8,631 bases of DNA from positions 1 through 8,631 of the forward strand of contig CAMLIT010000153.1 in assembly GCA_946480295.1 (NCBI GenBank), written 5' to 3'. Numbering within the stretch: position 1 is the first letter of the stretch; each line of letters opens with the position of its first letter. Origin of the DNA: an uncultured Gemmatimonadota bacterium. Its GTDB lineage: Bacteria > Gemmatimonadota > Gemmatimonadetes > Gemmatimonadales > Gemmatimonadaceae. The notes beneath the pieces were generated by a model, which was not told the DNA's origin, did no database searches, and saw only the letters and a list, made by a program, of their open reading frames with translations. The position numbers and the translations under genes are program-made. Of the stretch, positions 1 to 8,631 are shown one piece after another.

Positions 1-133
1 CCGCGGCGACCGCCGGGGTCGCGGACGGGGCCGTCCCGTCGCGCATCGCGGCGCCGCCGCGTTGCGCCGGGGTGCCGGTCGCGGAGCAGGCGGCGACGAC
101 GACCGCGAGGACCAGGAGCGCGCGCGCGTGCAC
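1..133 (-). CDS. Probable lipoprotein, 5' part only (cut by window edge)
   Basis: A reading frame opens with GTG at 133-131 and stays open to base 1, giving 44 codons. The N-terminus is a classic lipoprotein signal: a short charged start (VHARA), a hydrophobic run (LLVLAVVV) and a lipobox VAAC with the cysteine at residue 16. A low-complexity Ala/Thr/Pro/Gly linker follows, as is usual just after the lipidated cysteine. A GAGGG Shine-Dalgarno (149-145) lies 11 nt upstream and overlaps the stop codon of the preceding gene, so the gene is probably the third member of the sigma-factor operon and translationally coupled. The mature domain lies outside the window, so function cannot be called. An envelope-anchored protein co-transcribed with a sigma factor and a membrane carbohydrate-binding protein would fit a surface-sensing unit, but that is inference. 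The GTG start is the weakest part of the call. Confidence 0.6.
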   Translation of the reverse strand, partial: MHARALLVLAVVVAACSATGTPAQRGGAAMRDGTAPSATPAVAA

Positions 134-147
134 CTCGCGCCCCGCCC

Positions 148-783
148 TCAGGTCGAGGAGCCGACGAGGATGACCGAGCTCTTCACGCCGAACTCGTCGT
201 CCCGCGTCAGGGGCGCGGCCGGATCGACGAGCCAGCGCTGGCCGTCCACCACGAACGCGTACTCGTGCCGGCCGCGCGGCAGCGAGACCGAGGCCGTCCA
301 GGCACCGGCGTGCGTCGCCGTGAGCTTCGTGGCGCTGGTGTCCCAGCCGTTGAAGTCGCCGACGAGCGCCACGCTCGACGCATGCGGCGCGATGAGGACG
401 AAGCGGGTCACGAACACGGTGTCGCGGCGCGCCACGTGCGCGTCGGCGAGCGTCGTCGACCGGGCCAGGGTGGCCTGCACCGCGCCGCGCGCGCGGTGCA
501 GCGTGGACGCGCCGAGGAAGACGATGGTGGCCAGCGCCGCGGCGAGGGCCAGCCCGGCGAGGGGCGACGGCCGCACCGGCCGCGCGGTTCGCCAGGTCCG
601 CGGAAGGTGGTCGTGCGCGACGTCGTGCTCGAACCTGGGCCGCGGCCGCCGCGATTCCCGGCGCACCGCGGCCATGAGCCGTGCGTCGAAATCACGCGGC
701 AGCGATTCCGGCGCGCGCAGCGGGCGCGCGATCGTCTCCGACCACTCGTGCATCTCCATCTCCGGCATCGCCTCGTCATGCAT
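148..783 (-). CDS. Single-pass membrane protein with CBM48/AMPK-beta-like glycogen-binding domain; possible anti-sigma partner
   Basis: This 211-residue protein has three parts. Residues 1-74 are a hydrophilic, Arg-rich cytoplasmic tail that includes an anti-sigma-like segment (LPRDFDARLMAAVRRE, about 28-43). Residues 75-92 form one transmembrane helix. Residues about 125-207 form an early-set/isoamylase-N (CBM48) domain: SVALVGDFNGW with Trp147, GAWTASVSLPRGRHEYAFVVDG, and QRWLVDP with Trp184. The two Trp align by eye with the sugar-stacking Trp of the AMPK beta glycogen-binding domain. The Arg-rich N-terminus predicts N-in topology, placing the CBM outside. Start 783 was chosen because GAGGG at 796-792 lies 8 nt upstream, and it overlaps the sigma stop by 8 nt (ATGCATGA). 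No HxxxCxxC zinc motif is present, so an anti-sigma role rests on position and topology only. It could instead be a structural or glycan-binding envelope protein. Confidence 0.85.
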   Translation of the reverse strand: MHDEAMPEMEMHEWSETIARPLRAPESLPRDFDARLMAAVRRESRRPRPRFEHDVAHDHLPRTWRTARPVRPSPLAGLALAAALATIVFLGASTLHRARGAVQATLARSTTLADAHVARRDTVFVTRFVLIAPHASSVALVGDFNGWDTSATKLTATHAGAWTASVSLPRGRHEYAFVVDGQRWLVDPAAPLTRDDEFGVKSSVILVGSST

Positions 784-1321
784 AGTAGACACCCTCGAGC
801 AGGACCCGCAGTCGTTCACACGCCCGCTTCACGCGCATCTTGAGCGCCGACACGCCAGCGCCGGTGATGCGGGCCATCTCCTCGTAGCTCAGCTCCTCCA
901 CGTACTTCAGCACGAACGCCTCGCGCTGGAGCACGTCGAGCTGCTGCAGCGCGCGGTCGATCTCCTCCCGGACCCCCGCCGCCTCCTCCGGATGCGGCTC
1001 CGACGCGACCGCGATCGCGTACTCGTCGCGCACGAACTTGTGCTCGCGCTTCCCGCGACGGATCGCGATCGAGCGGCACTGGTTCGCGACGATCTGGTAC
1101 AGCCAGGCCCCGAACCGGCTCGGGTCGTGGCACTGGCCGAGCGCGCGGTACGCCCGCAGAAACGCCGTCTGGAGCGCCTCGTCGGCGTCGTGGGTCGTGC
1201 CGAGCATGCGCACGGCGAAGCGGGTGTAGGCGTCCCGGTAGCGGCTGACGAGCACCGCGAACGACTCGACGTCGCCCGCCAGCACGGCCCTGACGACCTC
1301 GGCATCCGAGCGGAATTCCAT
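776..1321 (-). CDS. ECF-type RNA polymerase sigma-70 factor (RpoE-like)
   Basis: The product is a 181-residue sigma factor with the usual two-domain ECF layout. Region 2 covers about residues 25-92: YRDAYTRFAVRMLG, DADEALQTAFLRAYRAL, and FGAWLYQIVANQCRSIAIRR (core binding and -10 recognition). A short acidic linker (about 100-118) follows. Region 4 covers about 119-174: LQREAFVLKYVEELSYEEMA, then a helix-turn-helix with KMRVKRACERLR (-35 recognition). The length is typical of the family. It directs RNA polymerase to a dedicated regulon and would normally be held inactive by the product of a neighbouring gene, here the overlapping CBM48 membrane protein. ATG 1321-1319 was chosen because the N-terminus then matches the usual short ECF start (SDAEVVRAVLAGD). 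A perfect AGGAGG (1329-1324) lies only 2 nt upstream, an unusually short spacer. GTG at 1348 is the alternative. The start codon lies within one arm of an inverted repeat. Confidence 0.95.
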   Translation of the reverse strand: MEFRSDAEVVRAVLAGDVESFAVLVSRYRDAYTRFAVRMLGTTHDADEALQTAFLRAYRALGQCHDPSRFGAWLYQIVANQCRSIAIRRGKREHKFVRDEYAIAVASEPHPEEAAGVREEIDRALQQLDVLQREAFVLKYVEELSYEEMARITGAGVSALKMRVKRACERLRVLLEGVYYA

Positions 1322-1403
1322 GTCCTCCTGACTGCCGGATGCGCCCACGGGGTCACAGGCCAAACGCGCCGTGATCCACCGCACCAACTTGGGGAATTCC
1401 GCT
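1309..1403. repeat. 11-bp perfect inverted repeat pair around the sigma start and leader
   Basis: AGCGGAATTCC reads on the plus strand at 1309-1319 and on the minus strand at 1403-1393, separated by 73 bp. The inner eight bases (GGAATTCC) are themselves palindromic, so each arm is also a self-complementary site. One arm lies on codons 1-4 of the sigma gene; the other is in the divergent intergenic region upstream of both the sigma gene and hemG. A paired operator allowing looping, or an ECF-type GGAATT -35 element for autoregulation, are possible readings. Neither has independent support. Confidence 0.35.
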
Positions 1404-1487
1404 GATGCGGGGCGCCCGGCGACCGCTGCACGATGGAGCGGGTGCGCGTGGCCCGCGCAGGCGCGCGCCCATTTCCCGGGAGGCACC
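1322..1487. promoter_or_regulatory. Divergent intergenic region between the sigma operon and hemG
   Basis: These 166 bp must carry the start signals for both the leftward sigma operon and rightward hemG unless transcription enters from outside. I see no convincing sigma-70 -35/-10 pair in either direction. On the minus strand GGAATT (1398-1393) resembles the GGAA-type -35 core of ECF promoters and is followed 18 nt later by GATCA, a poor -10. Identifiable elements are the sigma Shine-Dalgarno AGGAGG (1329-1324), the hemG Shine-Dalgarno GGGAGG (1478-1483) and one arm of the inverted repeat (1393-1403). Confidence 0.4.
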
Positions 1488-2108
1488 ATGCAGGGTCCAC
1501 GAATCCTTCTCGTATACGGCACGCGGTACGGCCAGACGGCGAAGATCGCCAGTCGGCTGGCCGCCATGCTCGATGAGTCGGGCTGCGTCGTCGACATGCG
1601 CGACGCCGCGGAGCTTCCGCCCAGCTTCCCCCTGGAGGGCACGGACGGCATCATCGTCGGCGCGTCGGTCCTCTTCGGACGGCACCAGCGCAGCGTGGAG
1701 CGCTTCGTGCGCGCCCACCGCGACGCGCTGAACGGCATGCCCTCGGCGTTCTTCTCGGTGAGCGGCGCCGCCGCGAGCACCCGCCCCGAGGGACCGGTGA
1801 ACGCGCGTCGGCAGCTCGAGGCCTTCATCCAGCGAACGGGGTGGCAGCCGCCGCTCACGCGGTGCGTCGGAGGGGCGATCGCGTACACGGAGTACGGCCC
1901 GCTGACACGCTGGCTGATCCGGACGATCCAGGCGCGCGAGGGAGGCCCGACGGACACATCGCGCGACCACGAGTCCACGGACTGGGAGGACGTCCGCCGC
2001 TTCGCGGCAGCGTTCCTGTCGCGTCTTCCCGCTGTGCCCGGGGCACTCGTCGGCGCGACGGCCGCGGGCGCGCCCGAAGGGGCCGGGAGCGCGGCGCCGC
2101 GAGTGTGA
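1488..2108 (+). CDS. hemG: Flavodoxin-domain protein, HemG-type menaquinone-dependent protoporphyrinogen IX dehydrogenase
   Basis: The protein has 206 residues with the HemG pattern. The FMN phosphate loop is YGTRYGQTAKIA (10-21), next come IIVGASVLFGRH (55-66) and FVRAHRDALNGMPSAFFSVS (73-92), then GWQPPLTRCVGGAIAY (118-133) and a C-terminal GGPTDTSRDHESTDWEDV (152-169). By eye these align along the length of E. coli HemG, including its GGxTDT and TDW motifs. HemG-type enzymes are FMN proteins that oxidise protoporphyrinogen IX to protoporphyrin IX and pass electrons to quinone at the inner membrane, a late heme step. ATG 1488 has GGGAGG at 1478-1483. The last 25 or so residues (182-206) are an Ala/Gly/Pro-rich tail that E. 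coli HemG lacks. The flavodoxin fold is near certain; the exact substrate is less so, since related flavodoxins with other roles exist. No other heme gene is in view. Confidence 0.83.
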   Translation: MQGPRILLVYGTRYGQTAKIASRLAAMLDESGCVVDMRDAAELPPSFPLEGTDGIIVGASVLFGRHQRSVERFVRAHRDALNGMPSAFFSVSGAAASTRPEGPVNARRQLEAFIQRTGWQPPLTRCVGGAIAYTEYGPLTRWLIRTIQAREGGPTDTSRDHESTDWEDVRRFAAAFLSRLPAVPGALVGATAAGAPEGAGSAAPRV

Positions 2109-2119
2109 CACGGATCACC
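2104..2119. promoter_or_regulatory. CRP/FNR-superfamily-like palindrome (TGTGA-N6-TCACC)
   Basis: TGTGACACGGATCACC matches nine of the ten defined bases of the E. coli CRP core TGTGA-N6-TCACA. Its left half overlaps the hemG stop codon (2106-2108), and its centre lies about 128 bp upstream of the chosen start of the next gene, leaving room for a promoter between. A regulator of the CRP family could bind here, but one site in GC-rich DNA, partly fixed by coding constraint, is only suggestive. Confidence 0.3.
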
Positions 2120-2239
2120 TCGGACGCGAAGGGCTGCATCGTCGCCGCGGCGGCACCTAGCGTGCGGTGACGGGTACAGCAGGTGATGGTCGCCGCCGCG
2201 AGGCGCGCGTCCCGGCGGTTCTCGCAGCCCAGTGGTCCG

Positions 2240-2773
2240 ATGCAGCAGCCAATCGAAGGCCCCACGCCCGAGGCGCTCGCCGACCTCGTCGCGCGGTGTG
2301 ACGAGATCAATCGCTACGCGACGCAGCTCACCGCCGCGGAGGAGTCGCGCGTCGCCGCGCTGGCCGCGGGGATCCTCGTCATGCGCCAGGTGCTGGACCT
2401 CCAGCCGATCGCGCCGGAGCGTCTCCCGATGCGCCAGGGGCGCATCGAGCACTGGGCGCTCACGGGCGGGCATCTCGAGAGCGCGGAGACGCCGGCGATC
2501 CGGCACCTGCACGGCACGCTCGCCCTCGACGAGCACGAGCAGGTGAAGATCCTGTCCGATCGCACCTGGCGCGGGCAGTGGCGCGTCGTGACGCTCTGGC
2601 GCGACGGGGTGCACGGCCTGTCGTCGGCGCACCTGATGGAGTACCTCGCGCGACTCACGGCGCTGGCGCAGAAGCGGGCCCCGGACGTCGCGCGCGCGCT
2701 CCTCGAGCGCAGCGAGGCGATCGCGGCGACACAGGCGATGCTGCCATCGGGGCCGCGCTCCCGGAACGACTGA
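2240..2773 (+). CDS. Hypothetical protein, 177 aa, no family recognised
   Basis: I do not recognise this protein. It looks soluble, with no signal peptide or membrane segment. Residues 8-55 are predicted helical (PEALADLVARCDEINRYATQ, then TAAEESRVAALAAGILVMRQ). The middle, 56-126, is mixed and beta-like with conserved-looking aromatic/His positions: RIEHWALTGGHLESAETP, and KILSDRTWRGQWRVVTLWRD. The C-terminal part, 127-165, is again helical (SSAHLMEYLARLTALAQKRA). The ATG at 2240 was preferred because AGTGG (2231-2235) lies 4 nt upstream and the protein then begins at the ordered region. An in-frame GTG/ATG at 2183/2186 would add 19 or 18 Arg/Ser-rich residues and has only AGG nearby. Codon use matches the neighbours and the frame is the only one giving a balanced protein here. 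It is followed by a 9-bp hairpin. A CRP-like site lies upstream. Confidence 0.7.
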   Translation: MQQPIEGPTPEALADLVARCDEINRYATQLTAAEESRVAALAAGILVMRQVLDLQPIAPERLPMRQGRIEHWALTGGHLESAETPAIRHLHGTLALDEHEQVKILSDRTWRGQWRVVTLWRDGVHGLSSAHLMEYLARLTALAQKRAPDVARALLERSEAIAATQAMLPSGPRSRND

Positions 2774-2781
2774 CGGAAAGA

Positions 2782-2810
2782 AGCACTCGCGTTCGGCAGT
2801 AGCGGGTGCT
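2782..2810 (+). terminator. GC-rich hairpin just after the 177-aa gene; terminator-like, no U-tract
   Basis: AGCACTCGC (2782-2790) pairs with GCGGGTGCT (2802-2810) over nine base pairs with one G-U, enclosing an 11-nt loop. It begins 9 nt after the TGA (2771-2773). No T-run follows, so an intrinsic terminator of the E. coli kind is not met; it may instead block 3' exonucleases or mark a Rho-dependent end. Its last base is also the first T of the -10-like TATGGT. Confidence 0.35.
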
Positions 2811-2815
2811 ATGGT
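2807..2815 (+). promoter_or_regulatory. Possible extended -10 promoter element (TGCTATGGT)
   Basis: TGCTATGGT reads as an extended -10 (TGn followed by TATGGT, four of six matches to TATAAT). No good -35 is seen 16-18 bp upstream, which an extended -10 can tolerate. Transcription would start near 2822 and give a leader of about 66 nt before the ATG at 2888. It is one of few AT-containing patches here, but the match is weak. Confidence 0.25.
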
Positions 2816-2887
2816 AGGGCCAGCGCCGTTTCGCGAGTTCGAGCGCGGCAGCCGAACCGCCAGGCGCGATGAATGCCGGAGGCCATC

Positions 2888-8539
<5,652 letters not shown>

Positions 8540-8543
8540 TGCC

Positions 8544-8582
8544 GGGGCGGGGGGGGGCGGGGCCCCCGCCCCCCCCCCCCCC
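8544..8582. repeat. G/C homopolymer inverted repeat, probable assembly or fold-back artefact
   Basis: The run 8544-8562 is 17 G with two C, and 8564-8582 is its complement: 18 of 19 positions pair around a single central C (8563), with only 8548/8578 mismatched. It starts 4 nt after the glycosidase stop codon. The G side also has the form of a G-quadruplex. A real terminator would be shorter with a U-tract, and nothing else in the window resembles it, so an artefact at a contig end is the likelier reading. Confidence 0.55.
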
Positions 8583-8592
8583 AAACGAACGC

Positions 8593-8612
8593 CAACCCCC
8601 CAACGGGGGTTG
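8593..8612. repeat. 8-bp perfect stem-loop in the low-complexity tail
   Basis: CAACCCCC (8593-8600) pairs with GGGGGTTG (8605-8612) around the loop CAAC. It lies in the 92-base tail after the last gene, in which I see no coding potential. It could be a terminator stem without a U-tract, but given the homopolymers on both sides, the whole tail (8540-8631) is of doubtful quality. Confidence 0.35.
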
Positions 8613-8631
8613 TGGCGGGGCCGGACGGGGG

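Noticed and set aside
1351..1375. Second CRP-like site (TCACA at 1353-1357, GTGA at 1371-1374)
   Set aside because: The half-sites are in the wrong order and spacing for a TGTGA-N6-TCACA palindrome.
62..1405. Plus-strand 447-residue ORF antisense to the sigma/CBM48 operon
   Set aside because: Low-complexity Arg/Ala-rich translation; the opposite strand encodes clear sigma and CBM48 domains.
2090..2101. 12-bp palindrome CGCGGCGCCGCG
   Set aside because: It lies within the coding end of hemG in very GC-rich DNA, where such palindromes are common.
2183..2239. Upstream GTG/ATG start for the 177-aa protein
   Set aside because: The added 18-19 residues are Arg/Ser-rich and look non-coding, and the nearby AGG is too close to serve as a ribosome site. 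It is kept only as an alternative.
2873..2887. Earlier ATG for the 136-aa protein
   Set aside because: There is no Shine-Dalgarno before it, whereas ATG 2888 has GGAGG at 5-nt spacing.

Overview
The window is very GC-rich DNA with tightly packed genes, long spurious reverse-frame ORFs and almost no AT-rich spacer. It has no rRNA, tRNA, CRISPR array or recognisable mobile element. The base composition, an ECF sigma gene followed by a membrane protein with a glycogen-binding (CBM48/AMPK-beta-like) domain, a flavodoxin-type HemG, and exported glycosidases with Sec and Tat signals together suggest a Gram-negative, diderm soil-type bacterium. Gemmatimonadota is my best guess. This assignment is inference only, because no marker gene is present.

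Layout. (1) Positions 1-1321, minus strand: a three-gene operon read right to left. It holds an ECF sigma-70 factor (1321-776), a single-pass membrane protein with an extracytoplasmic CBM48-like domain (783-148, overlapping the sigma gene by 8 nt), and the first 44 codons of a probable lipoprotein (133-1, cut by the window edge). (2) Positions 1322-1487: a divergent intergenic region. It contains a perfect 11-bp inverted repeat, one arm of which lies over the sigma start codon. (3) Positions 1488-3298, plus strand: a HemG-type flavodoxin (1488-2108), a 177-residue protein of unknown function (2240-2773) and a 136-residue protein of unknown function (2888-3298). A CRP-like palindrome overlaps the hemG stop codon. 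Strong GC hairpins follow both unknown genes. (4) Positions 3507-8539, plus strand: a two-gene glycosidase operon. A Sec-exported five-domain GH2 beta-galactosidase (1113 residues) is joined by an ATGA overlap to a Tat-exported GH36/GH27-like (clan GH-D) putative alpha-galactosidase (564 residues). (5) Positions 8540-8631: G/C homopolymers forming an almost perfect inverted repeat, which looks more like a contig-end or sequencing artefact than normal genome.

How the genes may work together. The two hydrolases probably remove beta- and alpha-linked galactose (or related sugars) from oligosaccharides in the periplasm or outside the cell. The sigma/CBM48 pair may be a trans-envelope regulatory switch in which a carbohydrate-binding domain outside the membrane controls a sigma factor inside. 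That is the most unusual idea the window supports. It rests on gene order and topology, and no canonical zinc anti-sigma motif is visible.
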